The notes: generated from the letters alone by a model not told the origin. 64,000 nucleotides of DNA from Laccaria trichodermophora (GCA_018417955.1 JACTVC010000036.1:62001-126000), one strand, 5' to 3'; numbered from the stretch's first letter, positions 21,606 to 33,740 are shown. Numbers and translations are program-made.

Positions 21606-24523
21606 TTACTTGGCGCTTGTTGCCTTCGACGCCGCCTTCTTTTCCTTGCTAAGTGCTTCATATCGCTGTTGAAAGTTCCTGAGCAAAGTTGAAGAAATAA
21701 AGAAGGTAAATCTTACTTTGAGAGTGTCGGCATCGAGATTATCATAGATCTCCTTGAATTCAGCGTTCGTAACTGGATTGTCTGGATGATTCTTCTCATA
21801 GTCGAGTGCGTAGAGGTTACTAGAGGACTCGGATGTTAGCATCATACAACAAAGACGGACAAGATCAACGTACCGAGCGGTTAGAGACGTCTGTGACGGC
21901 ACCATGAATCTTCCTTTCTTGGGTTTCGTAGGCTGTCCCGCAGTGGGAGCGGACGCCGTGGTTGGCGGCGTGTGCACTTCGAATGAGGGCTTTGGTACCT
22001 TGAGGCCAGCGCTGCGAGTTCAGTGAACGAAAATAAGTTATACACGCTATATGTATAGTTTCAGCGTACAGAGGATTGAACTTTGGGTCGAAGGGTCACG
22101 AGAAGCAAATCAAGAGATTATAAACACGCTCACCCTGCTTCGACGCATAACCGTTCCTTCCTGCGCAGCCTCTTCTCCCGAAGATCGAGAGGAAAGCCCC
22201 CCAGTTGTGCTGGGGATCACGGTCTGTGGAAAAGTGGTGTTAGATTGTAAGAGCGTATAAAGCGAACTCACCTGAGGAGGCACAGCAATGATCGGGTTGA
22301 TAATTGACAGCAAAAGCGACGTGGAGATGATTGGAGTTGTAGTCGCCAAGAGACTTGTGGTTGTTGTTTCCGAGAGATTTGTGGCTGTTGATTCTGAGAA
22401 ACTTGCGGCTGTAGCTTCTGAGAGACTTGCTGTAGTGGTTTCCGAAAGACTTGCTGTTGTAACAAGGTTAGTAGATGTGGGAGCGTCTTCAGGTATGATT
22501 GAGGAGGAAGTTGGGATTGGCGTGACATGATTTCCCATGGACTCTAGACGTGACGTGGCAGTGAGAGGCTCCTGTGTGATGTTTGAGGAAGAAGAAGAAG
22601 GCTCGCTTGGGGTAGGCATGCATGGTGGAGTTGGAGAAATATTAGAGGTCGAGGAAAGCGCGGGATCCATATGGGATGGTGGAGAGGCGAGGGAAGGCTT
22701 GGCTGCAATGGTGATCGCCTGGCCGGTTGGGGAGGGGTCGTCGCTTTCAATTTCAATGACTTCTGCAGGCGGCTTGTTGACGCGCCTCTTTTTGGACTTT
22801 GGTGCGGGAGCGCTGTTCTGGTCTATGACACGTTTGCCGACTGAGGGTTTTGCACCTACAGTTGCGGACAAGCAAAGTCATCTAAAAATATTAACTTTTT
22901 TTTAAAGCCCCGAAAATAGTCGGAATCGACGCAGATTCACGAGAGCTTTCCAGCCATACCACTTTCATCAAATTCTATCGAGCCAATCCCTCAGAAATCG
23001 CCAAAATAAGGTTTTTCTGCCTCAAAATATTGGCGGACCCTAAATTTCACCCAAAAATCATGAAAAATAGTGGAATCGACTCCTTTTGATGAAAGGGTTA
23101 TGATCCCATAAAAATTAGCAACTTTTATCGATCCATTTCGGGTAAATAAATTCATTGATAGTTGCCAAAAATGGTAATTGATTAGTGATCAACCATATTT
23201 AGTCTCTGCTCGGACCCCTCCAGAGTCCCTGATCTGTGGTCAGTCTTCTTGTTAGAATTTCTGTGACTTTTTGTTAGATGGTACCTATCACTACCGAGAA
23301 TTTTACCCCACAACCGACGAGATTTGAGTAGTTTTGGTCATCAAGGACCCTGAATTGAGGCAAAAAATTGGTCCAAAAATTTGGCGGACCCAATTTCTTG
23401 TGGGAAAAACTTCGGAGGTGTGTTTTTCGACGTATTTCAACAAGCTGGCCATGATCCCGAAGTTTGGTGCCATTTTATCCAGCCGTTCCCGCGCTACCAA
23501 ATTAGATGACTTTGCTTGTCCGCAACTGTAGAATGAAAGAAATAGTCATCACAACATAAAAACGGAAAGGATAAACTCACGAGTCAATGTTCCGGGTTCG
23601 CGGTAGTAACGGCTCCAGTCGGGGTATCGAATTTTTGCGAACTCCTGTGTTTTCCAGTCCCCTTCGCACCAAGAAAACTCCGGAAAGCGCGCACGCAATG
23701 TGGCACTGATGTAGAGAAAAGCTTTTTCCGTACGCTTCGTCCACGTGAATGGGTCAATCCGCCAATAGTAAAGCTCATTGAACGCAACCTTTGCAACCTC
23801 CATCATCTCGTCACGACGCACCTTCGAAATCGGCCTCCCTGACTCATCACAGAGAAAGTACAGCTTATCTAGTTGCTCGTTGCGATTTTTTGCTCGGGTT
23901 TCGAATTCATTCCCCTCCGTTTTGCTCCAGAAACGGATGTTAGGGAAGTCTTCTCGCTTTGTGGGTGGCGGCGCTTCAGGAATTTTGATTGACGGTGTTG
24001 TCAGTGCTCCATCATTGACGGAGTTGTCACGTTTGGTTGAATTTCGAGCTTCCCTCAGCTCCTCCTTTAATTCGGCGACAAGTTTCCTAATGGCATGCAT
24101 TTGAAGTATATGTGCGACATGAGCTGGAGAAAACTTACATTTGGACCTCAAGCTGGTACTTTGAACGCATATACTCCTCGTATAGGTTACTATGGGCTTG
24201 ATTGTGAGCGGCCATCAGCATGAAATGAGTGGCGGATTGCAAGATTGCCTCTGCGGCCTGGTAGGTATTCTGAGAGCCGGAAGCGTGGTTGTATGAATGA
24301 GACAAGGTTGTTGGAGCTCGATGGGACTATCAAAAGCAGAAGCATCATAAATTGGAGTGCTCTGTGAGCAACACGATCCAAAACTCACCGAATTGCTCCG
24401 TGTTAGTGTCCGCGAGAAATCTGTTCTGGAAATGGTGTCATTCAAGGTATCTAGGGGTGGATAATGCTCTTCAGCATATGTTTGAGGATAATTCGAGGGA
24501 GGGAAGAGGAAACTGTGAGCCAT
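21606..24523 (-). CDS. Plavaka-element accessory gene (second ORF)
   Basis: A multi-exon frame downstream of the transposase. Start taken at MAHSFLFPPSNYPQ (24523); stop at 21606. Exons read: a Q/S-rich N-terminus; AAEAILQSATHFMLMAAHNQAH; a coiled coil (RKLVAELKEELREARN); a conserved aromatic-rich block (NIRFWSKTEGNEF, ELYYWRIDPFTW, RARFPEFSWCEGDWK, IRYPDWSRYY); then, beyond an intron now holding a MITE, a basic KKRRVN segment followed by an acidic IEIESDD; a long S/T-rich linker with near-repeats of ASLSETTT; and a C-terminal basic, HMG-box-like stretch (NLYALDYEKNHPDNP...FQQRYEALSKEKK). Its role is unknown. By analogy with TNPA of plant CACTA elements it may bind the subterminal repeats. 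The exons look open, so it may be intact apart from the MITE. Confidence 0.6.
22859..23528. mobile_element. Tc1/mariner-type MITE inside the accessory gene intron
   Basis: This 670-bp insertion has perfect terminal inverted repeats of at least 27 bp, starting CAGTTGCGGACAAGC, flanked by TA on each side (22857-22858, 23529-23530). A TA duplication and a CAGT start are typical of Tc1/mariner elements. No transposase is present. It lies between the donor after the EPGTL codons and the acceptor before GKRVIDQ, that is within an intron, and removing it restores a normal short intron in frame. Its own end supplies an extra CTACAG acceptor. Confidence 0.88.
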
Positions 24524-24727
24524 AGGTGAGAGATAGGAAGAAAGGCATGTCAACCCATTGTTGTCGCCCACATGTGTTCCCAATGTGTTCCTGCTTGCAC
24601 ATGTTTGCCATAACCTTCCTAACCTCGTAATATGCTGCACAGAAGGTCAAAACAATTCCTATATCTGGTAATATTTTGGGCCTAACATTTGCTTGATAAG
24701 GTACTGTTATATTGTCGAATGCCTACA

Positions 24728-27700
24728 TTAAATTATTGGGTCTATGTAGCCACTAACCTCCGTGTCATCTAAACCCGATTTTTCAACAACAAACCAAAGA
24801 TCTTCTGGATCTTCTGGAAGGCGGGGCAGAGGCTGCATTGAAACAACGGTAATAATGGAGGAAATGGGAATGACAAGGAGGTCATCTAATCCGCTGTATG
24901 TGCATGCCCAAAGTGTTCAGAAAGACTGTTCCAACATTTCGGCATTTGGAGGACCATAGAGTGACACAAGGGCATAGGGAATAAATTTGTCGTCATCATT
25001 GGGATCGGCAATTTGGAAGTAAAATTGAGCTTCGCCAAATTCAACCTTTCCATCAATCAAAAGCTTTGAATGCCGTCAGTGTAATGCTTCGAAAATATAA
25101 TGTGCTCACCTTGAGATTGCGTGTGACACGAGTATTTTCAGCAACTTTCCTCCCTTCACAAAATAGACTTCTGGCAACCTGTCCATTCGGTAAGCATAGT
25201 CGTCCCCATCGTCTAATGGTGGATATTTGAAGTTTTGCCTCAATCGCTTGCCTCTCCAAACCACGCAGCTTTGTTGGTCTTTTTTCTCTCGGGGTTAAAA
25301 ATATATATCCATTGTTGTTGTCATGTGAGTACTTGGGCAAGGGAATATTGGCATTGTTATCGAGCTCCGGAAACATAGATTTGAGCGCGTTTGCTTGACA
25401 GAGAAGCAGTGCATTTTGACAAAGATTTGCATAAGGATTTGATGGCTGCCGTATTTGCTGCCCAAGATCTCCAATTGTGCATTCCATTGTATACTGGCTA
25501 ATGTATGCACCAGGCCCAATGCGTATTACTTCTGGTCCAATATGAAGAATTGTGTGCAGCCACGGTTGGCAGAAATGCAGGCGATCCATGCGACACTGAT
25601 AATAGAGATGTTCGTACTCCTGTACAAATTGAACAAGGTATGACTGTGCCTCGCGCACCTGAGGTCCTGTAATGTGACGCTGAGTCAATGTTCGAATACC
25701 ATGAACAAGTTTGCAATAGTGTTGCCAGTATTTTTTAGGAAGATGGACACGGAAGAAGGCGGGACCCAGTCCAAAGAGGTAATGGAAGTACTCTGTTGCT
25801 TTGTATCCACTGTTAATTTTTTCAGCGGGGTTGCGAGGAGGGCGATGAAAGCTTGAAGGAAAATAAATTGTTGATTCTGCGACAAGTTTTCCGTGAGCCT
25901 GCCAGACGTCTCCAGTGAGAGTAATCCAATCCCAAGTGAGTTTGTCATCACTTTGTTCGCATTTGAAAGTTCCCCGCCAAAGAGGAATCTGGAGTTCACC
26001 CATGTTGATAGCCAGGTGCATGAGATCAACAGAAAAGCAGAGCGGCATTGGAATGCTATATAACAGGCCATCCACTATGGATGGCTTTGAGAGGCCGGTT
26101 GCCTTCCTGTTTCGTTCATAGGCAGGTTGATCTCGAGAATTAATTAATTCTTGAAGTTTCTGTCGATAATCGTCCACAGATTCACGTTCTAGATCTGCAG
26201 CCTTCTCAAAGTCAAAATCGGCGTGGTTGCAGCCATCTGAGTTCGCATCATTCAGTCGTAAGTGAGCAGCGAAATAATGGCCACTCGATGGTTTGTGCCT
26301 CCCTTTCATGGGGCATCCAATGCGGCACCCTTGAGCACCATGATGACCTATGCGCCCATCCATTTCTACAAGTCCAACAGCATCTGCTGTGGTTAAAAGA
26401 TGGATAATTCGTGAAAGAATCACTGCATCCTTCGCACCATCCCAGACACGAATGCCTGCACCATTATTTTCACATTGACATGCTGATATATGGTGAAATG
26501 ATCGAAATGTAAAAGAGTCTGAATTTTTTGGCTTGTTGGGGCCAGGAATAACGATGCCGGGAAGAATGTGCTTCTTCTTGTAGCGAGTGGTTGGGTTATA
26601 TTCACAAATTATCCACACTGCGATCCACGTGTCTGACCCTTTGTTCCGATACAGTTGGGCACCGTCAAATGAATATATGGCGACAGTGTCGTCACCAGAG
26701 AGGTCCAGCTGCTCAACTAAATCCAGGTAATCGCTACCAGAGAGGAAATCTTCATAAACAAATTCAGCATCTTCACCATCCTCTATGGCTTTGTGAATTT
26801 CGAGAACCTCCTGTGTCCGTTTGTGCCGATATGACATGGCGATCGAGCCTTCTTCTGACCGTCGGAGAGCTTGGACTTGTGGACCCAAAGGGAAGGTGCA
26901 AGCTTGCTTTTGAGGAACCTTTTTCCCGGTTGTTTCGAGAATTGTCGGGTCATATCTGGATTGCGAGCAGTAGTAACATGAGTCCAGTTCGGCAAATGGC
27001 CCCGTAAATGCATGGCAGGAATTGATACACATATCGTCTGACACGGAAACGACACCAGTAATCTTTTTGACCAATTTTTTCGCAGCATCATAACTCAGCA
27101 AAGTGTCGGAGAGTTCTGGAAACCGTTGAATAAATGAGTTTCGGATGTTACTATATGTCCGTTGTGATGAGTTCTCGCATGACATGAAGAGATCAAGAGA
27201 GAGGCGGGTATCGGGATCCGATACATCGATAGGTCCGCGCTCCGGATTTCGCAAACGATGGAGAGTCTCTTTGTCGATTTTGGTATTATCCAGTGTCGCA
27301 TTTTTTATTTCTTTGATGAATTGTTGGGTAATCCGCACATGTTCGATACGCGAGTGATCCTGAGGAGGGTTGTCCGACTGCTGGTCCGCAACAGGTTCTG
27401 CATTTACGGCGGCATGGAGTTCATTGAGATGCTGAAGCTGGATGCCATATCTCAGTTCTTCCTGCTGCTCTTCATTGATGTGAGCATTGTCGTCAGGCAA
27501 ATCGTAGTTTTCGGGGTCGAGATCAGGACTTAGAATTCGCACTGGGGTTTGGGTGGGGTCATCAAACGGCAAGGGGATATTCAAACATTCTGGTTGGTCC
27601 AGGAGGATATCCTCATGCTGTAAATTGTGAAAAGAAGAACTGTAAGATAAAATTGCGTGCGTACACCAGCCTCTCTATCAATTTCAAACTGAGGGTCACC

Positions 27701-28060
27701 AGCATCAGGGGTTTCCTGAAATGAAATAGTGTATTACTCTTCGGGATACTTGTGTTATCTACAAAATGAATGAGAATGATAACGCACTCGTCCGACTCGA
27801 CGTCTCTTTGGTGGCTTGCCATTCTCATCGTTGTTACCCTCCTCTCCCTCCCCAGAATCTTCTCCATGAGCCATCTCCGCATCCCCTGCTCCTGCTGCAG
27901 ACCCTCCAGGACGCGAATCGAGCCAATCTTGAAAGCCTTGTATCAGCTGAGGTGGCAATTGTGGAAAAAGTTTCGCATGGTTTTGACATGTTCTTCGGCT
28001 CACGAGGGCACCATTGCATCGAGGACAATGGCATGCTTTCTTGGGCGCATCTGAGCTCAT
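24728..28060 (-). pseudogene. Plavaka-family transposase with one in-frame stop
   Basis: The first exon (28060 to about 27789) encodes an N-terminal C-x-C-x2-C...H motif (CHCPRCNGALVSRRTCQNH) typical of Plavaka transposases. After two small introns a long frame (about 27605-25105) carries the Tnp2-like core: SFDGAQLYRNKGSDTW, AIYSFDGA, GHHGAQGCRIGCPMKGRHK, MPLCFSVDLMHLAINMGELQIPLWRG and a GYKATEYFHYLFGLGP segment. Beyond an intron (about 25109-25064) the conserved C-terminal domain continues: YALVSLYGPP, TLWACTYSG, VVEKSGLDD. Within it TGA at 24919-24917 interrupts the frame between QSF and TLW, while both sides still match the family. The intron 1/2 phases could not be reconciled by eye and may hide another defect. 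It would cut and paste the host element if intact. Confidence 0.78.
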
Positions 28061-28336
28061 GAGATGCAGTCGTGCACGCAGTTGAGTTGATATAGACGAG
28101 TTGATGTGGCGTGGCTGTCAAAACGTTGATGACACATCAATCACCCGCATCGCCACACGTATGGCTCAGAAATCCGCAGAAAAACACTACAGGTTACAGA
28201 TTCTGTCATTGACCTGCATTACGGCGCAGACCAGTGCATGTCCGACTTTCACTGGGAGATCTCAACCCTCAACGCACCTCAGCACTCCGCGCTCGTACTT
28301 CAGCTGGTGACAGTTCTACTCCATCAGACCTTCAAG

Positions 28337-29315
28337 CCCAGTGAAACTCGGACATGCACTGGTCTGCGGATTTCTGGGCTGAGCTGCAATGCAGAAATCC
28401 GCATACCATCCCCAATTTTTGCGCACCTGCAGATTTTTTTCTGCGGATTTCAGCCAAATCTGCACGCCAAATTACATTCTACCTATAAATAGATTACCAT
28501 AAGTTTTACTGGGGTTTATATTCTGCGCTCTTCTGCTCGTATCCATGAATAAGATGAAAAAACTCATATATTGCAGAATCTAAATATACATAGATGCCAC
28601 TCGTACAACGATTGTTCCCTTCACGGCATGGTACCCGATCCCCAACGAGCGTCGCGCATATACTCACTTCGCATGCGCTCTCACACACCGACATGGTCGG
28701 GCTCAGAAGCGCCACCTCCTCGTGTTCTCGACAGAGTGCAGCAGGTGCGATGTGGATGTGGGTTCACGTAACGGACGCCTGAGGAAGGAAATGAGAAGGT
28801 AGTGTCATGGCAAAATGCTCTGAGACATACCAGACTACAAATCCTCTTCGTCTGCTGTGCCCAACCTCCAACCTTTCGAGTCCTGTGATGCCTGCGAGGC
28901 ATCCTGGTGAGCATATACGGTGAAAAACATACAAACAGAGTCTTGAACGACTAACAGTGCGCATAGAGTTACTGTAAGACGTTGAGATCTTCGCTAAGGC
29001 TGCATTGCGGAGGGGAAATTGTCGGATAGGGAAGGTGGTGGTGGGAGGGAAGAAAGAAAGGTGGGAACGTGGGATCCACCTCGCGAAACTTATATGAAGG
29101 CCGCGTCGCGTCGGTGGTGTGCGTTGAAGAAGTGGGAACGAGATTCAGAGAGATGGGTGAAGCGAAAAGACTTGGAACCAGTTTAGAACTCCGATCTGTT
29201 TCTAAGCTAAGGGTTCTGCAAGAAAGTCCAAACGGCGGATATTCCCAGATTTCCGCAGAATCTCTCCACATCACGCAGACAGCCGCAGACCAGCGCATGT
29301 CCGAGTTTCACTGGG
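28337..29315. mobile_element. Non-autonomous derivative of the Plavaka-type element
   Basis: This 0.98-kb segment starts with CCCAGTGAAACTCGGACATG and ends with the inverted match. The first 110 bases are nearly identical to the left end of the 7-kb element (21189 onward), including CTGCGGATTTCTGGGCTGAG. The middle (about 28560-28960) is unrelated to the big element and has GC-richer, exon-like stretches with no recognisable domain, possibly a captured gene fragment. It lies 80 bases to the right of the 7-kb element in the same orientation. Confidence 0.75.
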
Positions 29316-29554
29316 GGTGAAGGGCTGCAGCCCTAGCTGTAAGAATTGACCAAATTGTCCTGGACCTGTCCACTTTTTTCTATTGCGTAGAGCATGGATA
29401 TGTCTGCTTGCCAAAAAGCAAAAATGTCCAGCACTCATTTTAATTCCAAAAATGTTTTTTAAAAAATCCATGTATAATAAAATATACCCCTAGAATAGGT
29501 TTTCTGAAAGAATATGGTTCTACAGCATCTATTTTTAGCCTCAGTGTCTTTCTG

Positions 29555-30060
29555 AATGTTTGTGATTCATTACAAATCTAAATATAGCTCAGATGTGTTT
29601 TATGATTTAAAATTCTCAGAAATGGTACATCCTGGATCAGTATTGATGACTGGTATGTTTTCCTGTATGTTTTGCTTTCCCAAAGAGCATTCAGATATGT
29701 TGAATGTTTGTGATTTATTGCAAATCTAAATATAGCTTTATGATTGAATATTCTCAAAAATGGTACATCCAGGATCAGCATTAATGACTGGTATGTTTTC
29801 CTGTACTCTGTGTATGTTTTGTTTGCCTAAAGAGCATCCACATATGTTTTTTTTTTGAGATCCAGAATGTTTGTGATTTATTACAAATCTAAATATAGCT
29901 TTTATATTTTATGATTTAAAATTGTGAGAAATGGAACATCCTGGACCAGTATTGATGGCTGGTATGTTTTCCTGTATTCTGTGTATGTTTTCCTTGCCAG
30001 AAGAGCCTCCACATATGTTTTTTCAATGTCAAAGTCCTTCTGAAAAAGCTGCATTTCACC
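29555..30060. repeat. Tandem repeat, three copies of about 145-165 bp
   Basis: The motif AATGTTTGTGATTYATTACA followed by AATCTAAATATAGCT, TGGTACATCCTGGATCAG and GGTATGTTTTCCTGTA recurs at about 29558, 29702 and 29868. Copies are diverged and of unequal length. Confidence 0.8.
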
Positions 30061-30949
30061 AGAATATTCCAATTGTGATAAATCTCATTTTTCTCCTTCA
30101 ATCCTTGTGTTACACCTACTCAGAACTACCAGGTGATATAGAAACATATTTCCGATTTTTTCGAAAAATTTCCGCCTCAATCAGAGGTGCGGAAATGATG
30201 GATGCACAAGTCATGTTACGGATGACCTTTTGTTCTTCAGGGCTTCAGGTCAACAAATAATTATCAACAAAGGTGTTGCCACATAGATGCAAACAGTTGC
30301 CTCCATGTGCCCAGAGCCACAAAAAGCACAGTATTCGTCCTTCCCACATGAATTTTATGAAACATGAACATTTTAGTAGCTTACAAGTAGAACATAGCCC
30401 AAATTTTTATTTTTCATGTTCATGGCACCCTCACAAGTGGATGGATGGCACATTGTGAACTTGGATGACGTGTTTGAAGCTGCAGACAAACAGATGCAAA
30501 GTTCTCAAATATGCCAAAAACAAGCTGAAATTGAGCAAGGAGAGGAAGGGAACATTACATTGGCAGTGATAATATATCTCAGCATGTTTAATTTTACAAT
30601 TTTGGACTTGCCTCTTTATCAGAAGTTGGCTAAAAGTTGTAGAGAAATGGGTATATCTGTCTTTAAATGTCAAAAACATATCATTCCAGCAACTGTAAAC
30701 TGATACATGCCAGGTATAGCCTACCAGCATTCAGTGCATATGTAAAAGAATATAAGGACAGGCAGTGTCAAATTTTGAGTGAAATAACACACCTGAAAGT
30801 CTTGTTCCAACTTTTTGATTTTTAGGAGGGTTTTAAAACATAGAATTGTGTTGGCAAATCTTGCTCTGCTTGCCCAAGTTTGAGGGAATCAGATTTACCT
30901 CTTCCTAGCTAAAGGTGGATGTGTATATAAAGTTTGTGAGTGCTGTATT

Positions 30950-31465
30950 CACTTTGAAAATGAAGGATTTGTTGTGAAAGTAATTGAATAGAGTGTATTT
31001 CTTCTGACTTTAACTATACTGTGCCTATTGAAACTATCCAATACCCATGAAATTTACATAGAATATTCAGAATGAAAAACTGAATGGACTCACAAATTCT
31101 CATGGAAATGAGAGGGTTGTGGAGATACAGGTTGAAGGATTTGTGTAAAAGTCATTGAATAGAGTGTATTTCTTCTGACTTTAACTATACTGTGTCCACT
31201 GGGACTATCCAATGGCTATGAAATTTACATAGAAAGATTCAGAATGAAAAACTGAATAGGTTCATGTCTATATAAAGTTTGTGAGTACTGTATTCACTCT
31301 GATATTGAAGGATTTGTGTAAAAGTCATTGAATAGAGAGGTTTTCTTCTGACTTTAACCATACTGTGTCCATTGAAACTATCCAATGGCCATGAAAATTA
31401 CATAGAAATATTCAAAATGAAAAACTGAATGGACTCACCAATTTTCATAGAAATGAGAGGGTTGT
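30950..31465. repeat. Tandem repeat, three copies of about 170 bp
   Basis: GAAGGATTTGTGTAAAAGTC, CTTTAACTATACTGTG, CTATCCAATGGC and GAAAAACTGAATGG recur in order at about 30961, 31133 and 31304. Identity is high by eye, with small internal losses. No coding potential. Confidence 0.8.
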
Positions 31466-32752
31466 GGAGATAGAGGTAATGGGATAGGCGTTGAGGGCCA
31501 CAAGTAAGCTAAGTACTGAAAGTGCCGGAATCTCAGGTGTAGATTGGAACTTGTCTGACTTTTATTCCCTGCCTTACAGATACATACTGCTACCTATCTC
31601 AAATAGCATTTATGTTCCTCGGGACCTTCAAGCACACTTTTCTGTACTTCACGTCTCACAATAGCGAGTGGGGGAGCGACTTGGGAGCGAGCGCGCAACG
31701 CTCAGTCAGCGCTCGGCATTTTCCGGGCGCTGATGGGTGGTTCACCACCATCCACCAATGACGGCGACCGCCCACCCCCACCACAACGGGCCACAAGTGC
31801 CCATCACCACCCATGGACGGCAACGAGCACTCATGATCACCACGATTTGAACGGCAACAGGCGACGACTGCTCATCACCAGTACCAGCCCAGGTGAGCTC
31901 ACACAAGCCCTCCCACCTACTCTTCACTTAATCACTCACAACCCAGATGCCACGTCGCCGACAGCGACATGGCAATTAAACGACAAACAACGAAACAATT
32001 CGTTGTTTGTCGTCCTCAGACCGACAAAACATGACGACCGACGCAATGACGGACAACATGACAACGGGTCGACGACGACACGGGACAACTTCACGGAACG
32101 TCGTCATTAGACAATGACGTGACAACGACACGACGTCACCAAACAACGACGATACGACAACACGGAAACCGGACGACAACGACGGCGCAACAATGCCAGG
32201 CTTTCACAACGAGGACGCCCATGACGCCAGGACCCTCACAACGAGGGACGACGACAACGATCCACGACCACCACCCTCCACTAAGCGACTGCCCACCAGT
32301 ACCACAACCCGCGAACAACAACGGGCCACGAATGCCCACCACCCACAGAGGTTGATGAGGACGGATGACGAGCACACGACGCAGCGTCTAGGTGAGTCAT
32401 ACTTTGCCCCCTCCCCTATTCCCAGTACTTATCAGTCCCCCACTGATTCCTGCAGGACTCCCAGGATTCCTGAGGATTCCTGAGGATTCCTGAGGATTCC
32501 TGAGGATTCCTGAGGATTCCTGCAGGACTACACCATAATTTTGGCAAATTTGAGTTTTAGGAGAAAAATTCTGTCAAGTCCTCAGGATTCCTGAGGACTA
32601 CATGACATTTAACCATCTGTGACATGTTTAAACACTTCCTCTAACTTCCCTAATGAACTTAACTCTATTTCCATCCTTAAAGCATTCAGATATCAATACA
32701 TAGTAGAATTTTATTCTATTTTAAATGACATGAAAATTACTTTACAAGTATA

Positions 32753-33003
32753 CTAAAGGGAGGGGGGAAGGAGGGACAAACAGGAAGGGGGGTACAGACA
32801 GGGGTGGGAAGGAGGACAGGAAAGGGAGAACAGAGAGGGAGATAGAGAGGAAGGGAGTGGAGAGGAAGGGGGGACAGACAGAAATGGGGACAGACAGGGA
32901 GGGGGGACAGAGAGGGAGGAAGGACAGATAGGGAGGGGGGACAGAGAGGGAGGAAGGACAGATAGGGAGGGGACAGACAGGAAGGAAGGATAGAAATGGA
33001 GGG
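32753..33003 (+). repeat. Purine-rich repeat (GGGAGGGGGGACAGA type)
   Basis: About 250 bases almost free of pyrimidines on the plus strand, built from diverged GGGAGG, GGACAGA and GAAGG units. Open frames here on the minus strand (proline/serine/leucine-rich) are by-products. Confidence 0.85.
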
Positions 33004-33464
33004 GGACATACTGGGGGTGGGCACTCATTGCCGCTCGTCGGTGGCAGCCTCGTTTGCCGTTCGTCGGCAGTGCTGGGGGGTCGTGTCTGTCCGTGGGCGC
33101 TCGTTGTCCGCGGGCGCTCGTTGTCCGCGGGCGCTCGTTGTCCGCGGGCGCTCGTCGTTCATGGGTGGGGGGTCGTCGTCGTCGTCCATGCGTGGGCATC
33201 GTCGTCGTGTGTGGGCATCGTCGTCGTGTGTGGGCATCGTCGTCCGTTCGTGGGCATCGTCGTCCGTGCATGGGGCGTCGTCGTGCATGGGGGGCCGTCG
33301 TGCATGGGGGGCTCGTTGTCGTCCGTGTGCGCTCGTGGGTGGTCGTTGTCTGTGGGCGTTTGTCATTCGTCCGTGGGTGGGGGGACCGTCGTTGTCCGTG
33401 GGCGCTCGTCGTTTGTGGGTGGTGGCGGAAGGTGGTGATGGGGTTCCGTTCGTTGTCGAAAAGT

Positions 33465-33740
33465 CGCCGTCGACGTGGCATACCCAGATGGGCATGCCAC
33501 GTCAGCGATTTGGTGGTGGCGCCGTGTGTTGGGCGCCACCGCCGTTTCCTCGTCGGCGTCGGTGTGTGAGCTGTCGTGGTGGTGTGTGGTGGTGGTGGAA
33601 CATGGTGGTGGGGTTGTCGTCCCTCGTCGCGGGGTCGTGGGCGTTCGTCATCGAGAAAATCGCCATCGACGTGGCACACCCGGATGGGGTGTGCCACGTC
33701 AGCCGTTTGGTGGTGGCGCCGTTTGTTGGGCACCACCATC
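33465..33740 (+). repeat. Two direct copies of a roughly 190-bp unit
   Basis: Both copies contain a short hairpin around GACGTGGCA...TGCCACGTCAGC followed by TTTGGTGGTGGCGCCGT and TTGGGC (copies near 33472 and 33667). They lie inside the 32435-34155 element. Confidence 0.75.

Larger units (their letters stand above)
21189..28256 (-). mobile_element. Plavaka-type (CACTA-like) DNA transposon, 7.1 kb
   Basis: The left end starts CCCAGTGAAACTCAGACATG and the right end is the inverted match (ending CATGTCCGACTTTCACTGGG). Clustered CTGCGGATTTCTG-like subterminal repeats occupy 21210-21490 and 28160-28250. Two genes run inward on the minus strand: a Plavaka transposase (24728-28060) and an accessory gene (21606-24523). 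The direct flanks of this pair do not match each other. Instead GGGGTGAAG at 21180-21188 recurs at 29314-29322 beyond the neighbouring derivative, hinting that both moved as one unit. The element is probably dead, given a premature stop and an internal MITE. Confidence 0.75.
29316..32434. other. AT-rich, repeat-bearing region without genes
   Basis: No convincing gene. The interval contains two tandem-repeat arrays (listed separately) and, from about 31670 to 32390, a GC-richer low-complexity stretch rich in CACCACC/GACGACAACG motifs that yields open frames on both strands. The frame 30416-30703 has no family resemblance. Confidence 0.5.

Noticed and set aside
24190..24381. 63-codon frame overlapping the accessory gene exon
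   Set aside because: The other frame (SHRAPTT...AAEAILQSATHFMLMAAHNQ) joins both neighbouring exons in phase; this one ends in stops.
30416..30703. 95-codon plus-strand frame in the AT-rich desert
   Set aside because: Isolated, no intron partners or recognised motif; surrounded by tandem repeats.
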